This document shows positions 54,323 through 63,478 of a DNA stretch of 64,000 nucleotides, piece after piece. Position 1 is the first letter of the stretch; every line of letters begins with the position of its first letter. Position numbers and translations under genes: made by a program. A model generated the notes under the pieces. That model was not told where the DNA came from, searched no databases, and saw only the letters and a program-made list of their open reading frames with translations. Source of the stretch: Dolichospermum flos-aquae CCAP 1403/13F (GTDB lineage: Bacteria; Cyanobacteriota; Cyanobacteriia; Cyanobacteriales; Nostocaceae); NCBI RefSeq assembly GCF_012516395.1, contig NZ_CP051206.1:3700001-3764000 (forward strand), read 5' to 3'.

Positions 54323-54547
54323 ATGGCTGCAAAATACTTTAATCCTTATACAGATTTTGGCTATGAACAATATAAGAAGAGTTTAGTGCAGTATTTAGAG
54401 GTGAAAAATGTATTTGATACAGCCTTTGAAGAAGGTGAGAAGTCCGGTATTGAGAAAGTTGCTAAAGCTTTGAAAGAGCAAAATATAGCTATAGAAATTA
54501 TTGCAGAATCAACTGGCTTATCATACGAAGCTATTCAAAGAATTTGA
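54323..54547 (+). CDS. Miniature Rpn protein, copy 6 (1 GIEK unit)
   Basis: A 74-residue protein starting MAAKYFNPYTDFG and joined at the same position as copy 4 to YEQYKKSLVQYLEVKNVFDTAFEEGEK, then SGIEK (a single unit, 54446-54457) and the C-terminal segment. It carries more silent and amino-acid differences than the other units, so it seems the oldest or least homogenised. The frame is intact with a ribosome-binding site. It is the last unit of the array. Confidence 0.78.
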   Translation: MAAKYFNPYTDFGYEQYKKSLVQYLEVKNVFDTAFEEGEKSGIEKVAKALKEQNIAIEIIAESTGLSYEAIQRI

Positions 54548-54587
54548 GTGAATAATGCCAATTGATAGACTTTGCGATCGCATTACC

Positions 54588-54682
54588 GACTTTAACTCCA
54601 CAGAAGGCGATTCCTACGGAGCGCTTCGCTATCGCTCTCAGCTTTGAATTAATTTGAGGATGCGATAGCGAAATGCGACCTA
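54588..54682. repeat. Dispersed palindromic repeats after the Rpn array
   Basis: CGATTCCTACGGAGCGCTTCGCTATCGC (54590-54616) and GATGCGATAGCGAAATGCGACC (54659-54680) belong to the family found inside the histidine-kinase gene. A HIP1 octamer lies next to them at 54574-54581. Confidence 0.65.
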
Positions 54683-54735
54683 GAAATCACACTCTGTTAA
54701 TTAATAATTAGGCTGTTACGATTAACTTCTGTTTT

Positions 54736-55032
54736 TTAGGTTCGCGTTTGCCATGATTTTGGATCTCTTCGACTGTGAAAAATTGCTGTCACAATCACAC
54801 GACTCGACACAATTCGGTAGTATATAGCGTAGGGAAAACGTCGCACCACTGTTCGTCGAACATCAAGATACACAACTGCATAGGATTCTGGCATTTGACA
54901 AATCCGATTTAGCATATTATCCACGCAGTCTAAAAACTCGTCACCAAGTCCTGTTTGCTGACTTTGATACCAATTATACGCCTCATTCAGTTCTTCACGA
55001 ACTTCTGGACGAAAAACTAGGACATAATTCAT
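54736..55032 (-). CDS. RelE/ParE-family toxin
   Basis: A 98-residue protein of the RelE/ParE superfamily: YVLVFRPEVREELNEAYNWYQSQQTGLGDEFLDCVDNMLNRICQMPES, followed by RRTVVRRFPYAIYYRIVSSRVIVTAIFHSRRDPKSW, the typical beta-sheet end. Such toxins cleave mRNA or inhibit gyrase; which applies here cannot be read from sequence. Its start overlaps the stop of the upstream antitoxin by 4 bases (TGA/ATG), giving translational coupling. Confidence 0.88.
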   Translation of the reverse strand: MNYVLVFRPEVREELNEAYNWYQSQQTGLGDEFLDCVDNMLNRICQMPESYAVVYLDVRRTVVRRFPYAIYYRIVSSRVIVTAIFHSRRDPKSWQTRT

Positions 55033-55268
55033 TGTTGTCCTCTAATTGAAGATTTAATTTCCTCCCATGTCATTACATCATCTGGATTTGCTTCATAATC
55101 ACTAATCCGACGATCAAGTTCTCGTTTTTGTGCTGTTGTTAAATCGGGATAAGCCTGTTCTGCTGCTATACTTTCTAAAATATCTTGTACAATCCGAATT
55201 CTATCTGCAATACTCAGGGCTTTGATTTCATTTAAAGTTACACTGATATCCATGTTAACTGACCTCAA
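55029..55268 (-). CDS. Antitoxin, addiction-module component family
   Basis: A 79-residue protein (74 if MDISVTLNEIKALSIADRI at residue 6 is the true start, which matches the family better). The sequence LSIADRIRIVQDILESIAAE and the C-terminal LDRRISDYEANPDDVMTWEEIKSSIRGQQ are typical of the small 'putative addiction module component' antitoxins that pair with RelE/ParE toxins. A damaged copy of its C-terminal codons lies left of the Rpn array at 49703. Confidence 0.88.
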   Translation of the reverse strand: MRSVNMDISVTLNEIKALSIADRIRIVQDILESIAAEQAYPDLTTAQKRELDRRISDYEANPDDVMTWEEIKSSIRGQQ

Positions 55269-55433
55269 TAGGAAGATAAGGCATACATCTATTTTCTAGG
55301 ATAAGCGATCGCATCACTACCTAAGACTGATCAGTTTTACTCAAGATGCAAAAAAACTTTGTAAAGATTTACATACTAATAGTTCAATTTAGTATACACT
55401 GAATAAAAGTATTATGATAGGACAAATATTGGC

Positions 55434-57845
55434 ATGGCTCGTAGTTTGGAGATTAAATCACTTGAATCCTGGAAGCTTGAACTTGGGTTGCTTCCAGTAC
55501 CTTTGTTTAGTCTTCAAAATGGAAGCGGGAAATTTATCCTTCTAAATGGTAAAGTTGGTAACTTTTGCCTAGATTTAGGGCTTGAATCAGATGTTGAAGA
55601 TCCTCGAACTTTAGCATGGTCTTCAGATGTTGGTCACTACGTTAGGGTCTCTAATGATTTTGTTGAAGTTCATAGATGGGATAACAAACCTTCCGCTCTA
55701 GAACGCTATACGAAAAAAAGCGTTGAAAATAATTTAGAAAAATTCTACGAATACCTACAAAAAGACCAACCATCAAGAGATTTATCCATTATTTCCTTTG
55801 CGATACGAACATTTAGAATTCTCAGGGGTATACTAGGGTATCATATTGATGGACAACAATCCTTAAGAGCTTTTCTTTATCTACTTGCTTGTGTAGCGGA
55901 TAATGATGATCGCAATCAATTAAACATAAAAAAGTGGGGATTATCTCCTGATATTCAAACAATTATTTATTCAATTAATAACTTAGATTGGGAATCTTTG
56001 GTAAACACCCTAAAAGATGGAACTAGCTTTTATGGTTTGAAACCTGATATTTCTCTACTACTCCGTCATGCTTCAGGTACGCTCTTTCAAGAAGCACATT
56101 ATGAAGCTTATACATTGAGCCAAGAGCAATCCTTTCTACCAGGTTTTTTGCCTGAACCTGTCAATGTTAAAAAAGAAACTAATTTTATTGGAATACATTA
56201 CACACCACCTTCCATAGCTAGAACTTTAGTTGAAGAAGTATTAAATGCAATAGGTGATTTACCACCTTACTTGAAAGTTTTCGATCCCGCTTGTGGATCT
56301 GGAGTTTTTCTAAAAGAAGTATTAAGACAATTATCTTTAAAAAACTATCAAGGAAGAGTAAAACTTGAGGGTTGGGATATTTCACCAGCAGCTATTGACA
56401 TGGCAACCTTTATTCTTCTATATGAAAAAGACAAGTTAAACAGTAAGTTTTCAGTAGATATAGAAATACAACATCGAGATTCTTTAAATGATCAGAATCA
56501 GTGGCGTGCTGATGCAGATATTGTTTTAATGAACCCTCCATTTTTATCCTGGAATAATATGGATAAACAACAAAAAGAGTTAGTAAAACAATCTTTAAAT
56601 AAATTAATGCAGAAAACTCCTGATCTTTCAAGTGTTTTCTTGTGGAAAGGAGTGCAAAGCCTACCTTCAAAAGGTGTAATTGGTTGCATATTACCTGCTT
56701 CTATTTTGGATGCAGAATCGCACTTCAAAATCAGACAGGCAGTTATATCTCATGTAGATATTTATTTAGTTGGAAAATTAGGAAGTCATCATCTTTTCTC
56801 AAATGCCCAGATAGATAGTGCTGTGTTAGTGGGTAAATCTCCTAAAACAAGTGAATCAACACTTTCTCTATGGGCTGATCATCGCTTACAGTCATCTTCT
56901 GGTCTTTTACGTGCTTTGCGTAAATATAACTACTGTGGCAGAAATTCTTTTGATATTATAGATCAGGATGGATTTAGTATTTATGAAAATCCATCTTTAA
57001 GTACAAATCTCATTAGTTGGTTGCCTCGTTCTTATAAAGCTTTTAATTTATTAAAGAAACTGGAAAATTTCTCAAAAGTAAAAGATATTTTTGAAATTAG
57101 AGAAGGCGGATCAACAGGTTTAAACTCAGTTTTTATTTTGAAAAAAAATGATTTTGAAGCCTTGCCTAAAAAAGAAAAAAATTTTTTTAAACCTGTAATT
57201 ATCAATGACTCTATCAATATAGGAAGACTTTTTGATACATTTTATGTTTTTTATCCTTATGGGGAAGATATACCAAAAATTCAATCAGAGGATGAACTCA
57301 AAAAATATGTAGGAACTTATTACGATAAATATTTACGTGAAAGTAAACCAAAAATTTTATCTAAGCCAGGAAAAACTGATAGTAACTGGTGGATGCTTCG
57401 CAGACATGGAACTTGGCAGGTGGAAAGGCAACCAAAATTAGTTTCCACACATTTTGGTGAAGCAGGTTCTTTTGCATGGGATGATTCTGGTAGTTATGTC
57501 GTGATAAAGGGATTTGCTTGGTTTCCCAAAGAAGGAAATATACTACCTGAAAAGATCGGATTAGCCTACCTTGCAATACTTTCCTGTTCACTGATAAATA
57601 ACTTACTGGCTTCTATTTCTAATCATATTGGTGGCGGTCAATGGGATTTGTCAAAAAAATATATTAGCAATATGCCAATTCCTGATTTGATGGCTAAAAA
57701 TTTGGATTTGAATGCCCTCGAATCTTTATACAAAATTGGTAAATTGATTAGTTCTGGAGAAGATTTTGATAGCCAAGTGCTAAATAAAATAGTTCTATCT
57801 TTATATCAACTACCGGATAATACAATTTCACTCTCAGAATTTTAA
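55434..57845 (+). CDS. N6-adenine DNA methyltransferase, large (type II/IIG-like)
   Basis: An 803-residue methyltransferase. After about 230 residues of unrecognised N-terminal sequence comes FIGIHYTPPSIARTLVEEVL, then AdoMet motif I FDPACGSGVFLKEVLRQL (about 282-299) and motif IV DIVLMNPPFLSWN (about 361-373), giving the gamma order seen in M.TaqI-like and type I/IIG enzymes. The C-terminal 300 residues (REGGSTGLNSVFILKK, HIGGGQWDLSKKYISNMPIPD) resemble a target-recognition domain with the final 'N-x-P-I-P' motif. No clear PD-(D/E)XK nuclease motif is seen in the N-terminus. The next gene starts two bases after the stop, forming a two-gene operon. It follows the Rpn/TA cluster, which suggests a defence island. 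Confidence 0.87.
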   Translation: MARSLEIKSLESWKLELGLLPVPLFSLQNGSGKFILLNGKVGNFCLDLGLESDVEDPRTLAWSSDVGHYVRVSNDFVEVHRWDNKPSALERYTKKSVENNLEKFYEYLQKDQPSRDLSIISFAIRTFRILRGILGYHIDGQQSLRAFLYLLACVADNDDRNQLNIKKWGLSPDIQTIIYSINNLDWESLVNTLKDGTSFYGLKPDISLLLRHASGTLFQEAHYEAYTLSQEQSFLPGFLPEPVNVKKETNFIGIHYTPPSIARTLVEEVLNAIGDLPPYLKVFDPACGSGVFLKEVLRQLSLKNYQGRVKLEGWDISPAAIDMATFILLYEKDKLNSKFSVDIEIQHRDSLNDQNQWRADADIVLMNPPFLSWNNMDKQQKELVKQSLNKLMQKTPDLSSVFLWKGVQSLPSKGVIGCILPASILDAESHFKIRQAVISHVDIYLVGKLGSHHLFSNAQIDSAVLVGKSPKTSESTLSLWADHRLQSSSGLLRALRKYNYCGRNSFDIIDQDGFSIYENPSLSTNLISWLPRSYKAFNLLKKLENFSKVKDIFEIREGGSTGLNSVFILKKNDFEALPKKEKNFFKPVIINDSINIGRLFDTFYVFYPYGEDIPKIQSEDELKKYVGTYYDKYLRESKPKILSKPGKTDSNWWMLRRHGTWQVERQPKLVSTHFGEAGSFAWDDSGSYVVIKGFAWFPKEGNILPEKIGLAYLAILSCSLINNLLASISNHIGGGQWDLSKKYISNMPIPDLMAKNLDLNALESLYKIGKLISSGEDFDSQVLNKIVLSLYQLPDNTISLSEF

Positions 57846-57847
57846 GG

Positions 57848-58612
57848 ATGGGAAAAAAATCTCGACAACAGGCAGTACCATTTTGCGTTCCTGATGCTAA
57901 GACAGTCCTACAGTTGTGTACAAATCGTATTAAACCCGTATTGAATGTTAAAGAATTAGAATTTATAGAATTGCAAAAAGACTCAAAGCGTTATATTTAT
58001 GAACTTACTAATAATAAATCAGGTATTGTATTTGCTACTGATGATAGAGGCAATAAACATCGTGTAATTCGGTTATTACCAGAAATTCTGGATTATACTT
58101 ACTGGATAAATATATCTTTAACATTTTTGCCTGTATTTAATAATTCTAAGTTAAAGGTTAAACCTGATAATTTCCAGTTTTCAGGTGTGAGCATAAGAGT
58201 TTTTAAGGGATTAGCCACTGAGAATAAAGAGCCTTTATTTCGTGCAGAATGGGATGTATTAAAGGATGATAATAACCATGCACAACCTCATTGGCATATT
58301 TATAAATCATTTCTAATGAGAGATTTTGATACTTCAGAAAAATTAAGCTTTGAGTCTTTACTTAAATCTAATGAAGTACAAGATTTTGGAGCATCAACAG
58401 AACCAAATAATTTCGCAGATGAAAATTCTGATTTAAAAGAACAAAAAGACTGGGATGGTTCAACTAAATTTCACTTTGCTATGGCATCTCAATGGCATGA
58501 AAAAGGAGGAAAACATAGATTTGATATTGATAAAGATAGTTTATTATGTTGGCTAGAGGGCTGCATTCAGTACATCCAGGAACAACTAAGGTACGTTTCC
58601 GGTGTCAGATAA
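57848..58612 (+). CDS. Unknown protein paired with the methyltransferase
   Basis: A 254-residue soluble protein that I do not recognise. It begins MGKKSRQQAVPFCVPDAKTVLQLCTNRIKP, has a beta-rich centre and two histidine-rich strings, NNHAQPHWHIYKSF (about 143-156) and TKFHFAMASQWHEKGGKHRFDID (about 204-226), which could bind a metal or nucleic acid. The middle (about 160-200) is polar and variable. It starts two bases after the methyltransferase stop, so the two are certainly co-transcribed and the protein may be its restriction or effector partner. That role is inferred from position only. Confidence 0.6.
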   Translation: MGKKSRQQAVPFCVPDAKTVLQLCTNRIKPVLNVKELEFIELQKDSKRYIYELTNNKSGIVFATDDRGNKHRVIRLLPEILDYTYWINISLTFLPVFNNSKLKVKPDNFQFSGVSIRVFKGLATENKEPLFRAEWDVLKDDNNHAQPHWHIYKSFLMRDFDTSEKLSFESLLKSNEVQDFGASTEPNNFADENSDLKEQKDWDGSTKFHFAMASQWHEKGGKHRFDIDKDSLLCWLEGCIQYIQEQLRYVSGVR

Positions 58613-58644
58613 ACTTTGAGGATTTGGTTGCCGATACAAAAAAA

Positions 58645-58669
58645 TGAAGGATAAAAAATTCATCCTTCA
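58645..58669. terminator. Hairpin terminator between convergent genes
   Basis: The arms TGAAGGAT (58645-58652) and ATCCTTCA (58662-58669) have a 9-base A-rich loop. They lie after the methyltransferase partner gene and before the convergent glucosyltransferase gene. Confidence 0.55.
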
Positions 58670-58697
58670 CCCTTCAAACGTTATGGTTTTTATTTCC

Positions 58698-60110
58698 TTA
58701 TTTCTCAACACCTGTATGGACAGTTTTTACCCATTTGAGGCGTTTTGGTCGGAAAGACATTCGCGCTGTGGTGCTACCCATAACTACTAACCAATGCAAC
58801 ATATATAAACTGCCGCGCAGGGTTTGTAAAAATACCATTAAATAGGTAGATGGTTTAAATTGTTGTTCTGAACGGACGTGCTTTAAACCAGCAAACATTC
58901 CTACTACTGACATCCCCAAAGATAGTCCGGTTACAGAACTTAACATGGGGGGACGATGACGAGCGATCGCCATGAATATATCTGGTATTGCTGCTGTCGG
59001 TAAGATATACATTGTTACCATAAAGATCAACAAATCCCAGGTTTTCCTTGTCCCCATGCGGTTTTTGAGGATGAGATCCCAGTAGTCTAAATAACGTTGA
59101 TAACCACCTTCTGCCCATCGGTTACGTTGATGCCAAAGGGCTGTAGCATTAGTAACACCTTCTTCTTGCACCGGCGGATAAAAAACGCATTCAATATCCC
59201 ATTTATCCAGATGTAACCGGATAGTTAAATCCAAATCATCGGTGATAGTTTCCTCATTCCAACCACCGCAACTAGCCAAGGCTTGACGACGGACAAATTG
59301 ACCATTACCTCGGAGTTCACCAATGCCACCAATAGCAGTGCGCTGTTGTTGAAACCAAATATCCAACAACATTTCCGCCATTTGTCCCTTAGTCCAAAAA
59401 TTTTCCTTAGCATTGGCGATCGCTTTACGCATTTGTACCGCCCCTACCCGTTCTTTTTGAAACAACGGAACTATTTGTAATAGCAAATCTGGTGTAACTT
59501 GGGCATCAGCATCAAATACAGCAATAATGTCTCCCTTTGTCAGAGGTAATACTTGATTTAATGCCCCCGATTTGCCGCCACTAGCGTCAGGATCACGCCT
59601 AAATACATTAAGTTGTTGATATTCCTGCTTGAGTTGGGCGAGTAATTGGGGTGTATTGTCCGTACTATTATCATCAATAATCCAGACTTCATATTGACCA
59701 TTACCGTATTCCAGATTACACAGATTCTTAACTAATCTGCCAATTACCGCTTCCTCATTTTTAGCAGCCACTAACACAGAAACAAAAGGCAAATCTCCCT
59801 CTATCTCTTGGGAATGGTGACGGGGTTTGGCAAAAATAATCCCCAAAGCATGAATACCTAGCATTGTTGTTAGTCCCAGGACAAATATCGAACCCCAGGA
59901 AACTAAATGCAAGGTAATAGTACCACTCCAGACTATAGTTAAAACTAGAGCAGCTTTGCCTCTACGGCCTTTAAATCGGACTGGTGGTAGAGACGCGGAA
60001 TCCGTCCTTACTTCTGATTCCTCATCTACTGATAGGTCAGTAAAGATAGAGTCAAGGGGATCAGAGTTTCCGTTATCAGCATCATTTTCAGGACAGGAAT
60101 TCGCCGGCAT
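58698..60110 (-). CDS. mgdA: Beta-monoglucosyldiacylglycerol synthase (GT2 family)
   Basis: A 470-residue membrane glucosyltransferase that would transfer glucose from UDP-glucose to diacylglycerol, the first step of cyanobacterial galactolipid synthesis. The polar N-terminus (about 1-50) is followed by two membrane helices (about 53-92), the GT2 catalytic domain with VLVAAKNEEAVIGRLV, DDNSTDNT, the VFDADAQV metal site (about 198-205), TDDLDL and WHQRNRWAEGGYQRY (the Q-x-x-R-W motif), then further membrane helices. The length and motifs match the MGlcDG synthase group over cellulose synthases. No operon partner is visible. Confidence 0.82.
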   Translation of the reverse strand: MPANSCPENDADNGNSDPLDSIFTDLSVDEESEVRTDSASLPPVRFKGRRGKAALVLTIVWSGTITLHLVSWGSIFVLGLTTMLGIHALGIIFAKPRHHSQEIEGDLPFVSVLVAAKNEEAVIGRLVKNLCNLEYGNGQYEVWIIDDNSTDNTPQLLAQLKQEYQQLNVFRRDPDASGGKSGALNQVLPLTKGDIIAVFDADAQVTPDLLLQIVPLFQKERVGAVQMRKAIANAKENFWTKGQMAEMLLDIWFQQQRTAIGGIGELRGNGQFVRRQALASCGGWNEETITDDLDLTIRLHLDKWDIECVFYPPVQEEGVTNATALWHQRNRWAEGGYQRYLDYWDLILKNRMGTRKTWDLLIFMVTMYILPTAAIPDIFMAIARHRPPMLSSVTGLSLGMSVVGMFAGLKHVRSEQQFKPSTYLMVFLQTLRGSLYMLHWLVVMGSTTARMSFRPKRLKWVKTVHTGVEK

Positions 60111-60227
60111 AGGTTACATAATTCAAAAACATCTATGCTATGTAGCTTTTATTTACAGACTAATACTGTAACAGATTCCTGTCCACCTAATTATAACTTG
60201 CTGAAAAAATTTTTCAGGAAACCCCAT

Positions 60228-62996
60228 TTAAAGTTTAATTTCTGCCCTTAATACTGTTGTATCACTTGTATTTGTGATTTGGAACCCAAGTTTTTCACAT
60301 ACTCGTTGCATACCTGAATTATCAGCTAAAATATCAGCATAGATACAGCAACTTTTCTCGTTTTTACCAACTTCTAACAATCTGCGGAGTAATTCTGTCC
60401 CTAAGCCTTGATCTTGAAATTTGTCGCTAACTAGCATAGCAAATTCTGCCGCGTTACTACCATGTAATTTACTTAATCTTCCTACTGCTAATATTTCCCT
60501 ATTTTCTGTTTCGGGATTTTGGTATTCTGCAACTAAAGCCATTTCTCGATCATAGTCAATAAAGCATATTCGGGTGAGTCGTTCATGGGTAATGCGTTGA
60601 CTCAATTTAATCATGTGGAAATAGCGGAAATAAACACTTTCTTCTGATAAGGTTTTGTGAAATTCTACCATTAATGGTTCGTCTTCGGGACGAATAGGAC
60701 GAATAGTAATTGGTGTACCATTGTTCAATTTCCAATCACTAATATATTGACTAGGATAGGGACGAATAGCTAATTTTGGTAATTGATGTTTTTCCACATC
60801 GGCAGAATGTAAAACTATCCGCGCATCTAAGGCAATTAATCCTCCAGGATGTATAGGAGTGGGAGGAATAGCCAACAAGGGATTAATATCAATTTCTTTA
60901 ATCCCAGGTTGTTCCACAACTAATTGACTAAATTCTACCATTAATTGTTCAAGAGCAGCAATATCAATACTTTTCCGTCCTCTGACCCCTTGCAAGGCTT
61001 TGTAAATTTTAGTTTGTTCCATCATTCGCCGGGCTAGGGTAGTATTGAGAGGAGGAAGGGCAATAGAACTATCTTGAAAAACTTCCACCAATTGTCCCCC
61101 AGCACCAAATAATAATACAGGTCCAAATTGCGGATCTAAACTACTCCCAATAATTAATTCATAGCCATCAGTTTTGATCATTGGTTGTACAGTTACACCG
61201 AGAAAATCTGCGGCTTTAGCTTTCTGTTTTACTGATGTTTCAATATTTTGATAAGCAAGTTTTACCGATTCCGCATTTTGCAGATTTAACTGCACACCAC
61301 CCACATCAGTTTTATGGGTAATAGTCTGAGAATAAAGTTTTAAAACAACGGGATAACCCAGATTTTCTGCACATTCCACTGCTTTATCTGCACTTTCAGC
61401 AATGCAACCTGCAACTACAGGAATGCCGTAAGCGGCTAAAATGTCTTTAGATTCAAATTCTGTGAGAATTGTTCTTTTTGCTGTTTTTGCGGCTTGAATA
61501 ATATTTTCGACTATGGAACAATTACGAGTATTAGCATCACAAGTTAATGTCGGTAAAACTGGAGTTTCATAAATACCGCGCAGGTTATAACTGGATTTCC
61601 ACATATAACTAAATACCCGCGCTGCTGTATCGGGATAAGCATAAGTGGGAATACCTTGACGGTTAAGAATTTGTTGTCCCGCAGCTACATCAGCACCACC
61701 CATCCAACTGGCTAAAATTGGTTTACCAGACATTTGTACATAAGGTTTTAATTGTTCGGCTATTTGGGTAGGATCTGTCATTGCTTGAGGTGTTAAAATC
61801 ACTAATAACCCATCACTATTGGGATCTTTTGTGACAATTTCTAAAGCTTTTTTATAACGTTGGGGATCAGCATCTCCTAAAATATCAATAGGATTATTAT
61901 GACTCCATTGCGGGGGTAAAATGTCATTTAAGGAAGTCATTATTTCTGGAGAAATTGCTGCTAATTCTCCTCCATTTTCAATTAATGTATCTGTTGCTAA
62001 TACTCCTGGACCACCAGCATTAGTTAAAATCGTCAATCGTGAACCTTGGGGACGGGGTTGTTTTGCTAATACTTCTGACATATCAAATAAATCAGAAATA
62101 CTATTGACTCGTAATACCCCACAACGGCGAAAAGCTGCATCTAATACAGCATCATTTCCTGTTAATGCACCCGTGTGAGAAGCTGCGGCTTTAGCTGCGG
62201 CTGTAGTACGACCGGCTTTAATGACAATGATCGGTTTTGTTAATGCAACTTCTCGCGCTGCTGACAGAAAAGAACGCGCATCCCCAATGGATTCCATATA
62301 AATTACAATACTTTTAGTATGGGGATCATCTCCGAGATAATAAATTAAATCTCCCCAACCAATATCTAACATTGAACCAATGGAAATGAAGGCACTAAAA
62401 CCAACATTCTCCTGTAAACTCCAATCAAGAACTGATGTACATAATGCTCCACTTTGACTAATAAAGCCAACTGTTCCTGGTAGTGCCATTTTACTAGCAA
62501 ATGTGGCATTTAAACCGGAAATTGGATTCATTACTCCTAAACAATTGGGTCCAATAATTTTAATTTTTCCTCGGTGTGCTTGTTGCAGGATTTCCTGTTC
62601 TAAAGTTAGACCTTTTTCACCTACTTCTTTAAATCCGGCGGAAATAATAATTGCTCCTTTAATTCCGGACTCAACACCATCAGCAATAATTTTTGGGACT
62701 GTAGATGCAGGAGTGGCAATAACAGCTAAATCTATTTTTTCAGGAACATCAAATATAGTAGAATAAGCTTTAATTCCTAATATACTAGAATGCTGAGGAT
62801 TAACGGGAAAAACAGTTCCTCCAAAGGGATTAGTGATTAAGTTCCAAAGTAGATTTCGTCCCACACTTCCGGGTTTTTCACTTGCACCAATGACAGCAAC
62901 AGTGTTAGGTGCAAAAATGGCATCTAATGGGTTTAATTTCTCTGGACAAAAGATATTGTAAGGCTTGTTGATGATTGGTTTGATAGGTGCTTCCAT
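60228..62996 (-). CDS. ADP-forming acyl-CoA synthetase fused to GNAT acetyltransferase
   Basis: A 922-residue multidomain protein. The N-terminal CoA-binding domain reads [22 protein letters not shown] (about 31-52), and the succinyl-CoA-ligase-like region has the phosphohistidine motif [24 protein letters not shown] (about 269-292). An ATP-grasp domain (about 520-710) includes [26 protein letters not shown] and the GNAT domain (about 770-922) ends [10 protein letters not shown]. It matches bifunctional acetate-CoA ligase (ADP-forming)/N-acetyltransferase proteins, used either for acetate metabolism or for protein lysine acetylation. It is encoded alone, divergent from nothing recognisable. 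Confidence 0.9.
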   Translation of the reverse strand: MEAPIKPIINKPYNIFCPEKLNPLDAIFAPNTVAVIGASEKPGSVGRNLLWNLITNPFGGTVFPVNPQHSSILGIKAYSTIFDVPEKIDLAVIATPASTVPKIIADGVESGIKGAIIISAGFKEVGEKGLTLEQEILQQAHRGKIKIIGPNCLGVMNPISGLNATFASKMALPGTVGFISQSGALCTSVLDWSLQENVGFSAFISIGSMLDIGWGDLIYYLGDDPHTKSIVIYMESIGDARSFLSAAREVALTKPIIVIKAGRTTAAAKAAASHTGALTGNDAVLDAAFRRCGVLRVNSISDLFDMSEVLAKQPRPQGSRLTILTNAGGPGVLATDTLIENGGELAAISPEIMTSLNDILPPQWSHNNPIDILGDADPQRYKKALEIVTKDPNSDGLLVILTPQAMTDPTQIAEQLKPYVQMSGKPILASWMGGADVAAGQQILNRQGIPTYAYPDTAARVFSYMWKSSYNLRGIYETPVLPTLTCDANTRNCSIVENIIQAAKTAKRTILTEFESKDILAAYGIPVVAGCIAESADKAVECAENLGYPVVLKLYSQTITHKTDVGGVQLNLQNAESVKLAYQNIETSVKQKAKAADFLGVTVQPMIKTDGYELIIGSSLDPQFGPVLLFGAGGQLVEVFQDSSIALPPLNTTLARRMMEQTKIYKALQGVRGRKSIDIAALEQLMVEFSQLVVEQPGIKEIDINPLLAIPPTPIHPGGLIALDARIVLHSADVEKHQLPKLAIRPYPSQYISDWKLNNGTPITIRPIRPEDEPLMVEFHKTLSEESVYFRYFHMIKLSQRITHERLTRICFIDYDREMALVAEYQNPETENREILAVGRLSKLHGSNAAEFAMLVSDKFQDQGLGTELLRRLLEVGKNEKSCCIYADILADNSGMQRVCEKLGFQITNTSDTTVLRAEIKL

Positions 62997-63141
62997 GACT
63001 ACTCCTTAATCAGTTATAGCGGTATGCTATTGAATGAGGTACAATATTGATGGAAAAAGCCCGTCTGGGAATGAATTCCCAGTCTCATAGCTAAAGTCAG
63101 CTAAAGATGACTAAAAATTCTCAAAAATCCTCAGTTTACTT

Positions 63142-63349
63142 AGGGCTTGCTGAATAAACCGAAAACCTAGATAGATTAAGAGTTTCCCGGTTAAAAAAGT
63201 GAATTAGGTGCAAGGAATAAGGATTGAAACCATTAAAAACCTATCACTTTCTGAAATTTGAGACTATTCTTCTCTCCTTCTAATTCTTCCTCCTGACTCG
63301 GTGACTCCTGACTCCTAGCCCTCACGAAAAGACTTTTTCAGCAAGCCCT
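63142..63349. mobile_element. 208-bp MITE with ACTT target duplication
   Basis: The ends AGGGCTTGCTGAATAAA and the complement of CTTTTTCAGCAAGCCCT are flanked by ACTT on both sides (63138-63141 and 63350-63353). The interior is non-coding and includes a CTCCTGACTCGGTGACTCCTGACTC tandem heptamer stretch. The parent IS is not in the window. Confidence 0.85.
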
Positions 63350-63478
63350 ACTTAAGTAAAGTTTGGCTATTAGCCCGAAAATATGGCTTACGCTACACCA
63401 TCATTTCAGTGCGGGTATGGAAGCCAATAAATAAACTATTTTTAGCTGAAGTTGACACCACTGCTTCTGGACAGAACC

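Larger units (their letters stand above)
49925..54575 (+). repeat. Tandem array of six Rpn gene units
   Basis: Six direct units each contain a leader (CAGGAAATATTAGACAGAG ... TATTTCATTAAAATAATCTT, GGAGGAG) and an Rpn-family gene, followed by TTGATAGACTTGCGCCCATTTTTTGTGC. Units 1, 2, 3 and 5 are full length (about 1 kb); 4 and 6 are miniature. Nucleotide identity between units is very high. The array starts inside a PIN gene scar and ends at TTGATAGACTT (54561-54571). Confidence 0.95.

Noticed and set aside
50000-54547. Rpn array as CRISPR or integron
   Set aside because: The repeated units are whole genes of about 1 kb, with no short direct repeats and spacers, no cas genes, no attC-like sites and no integrase.
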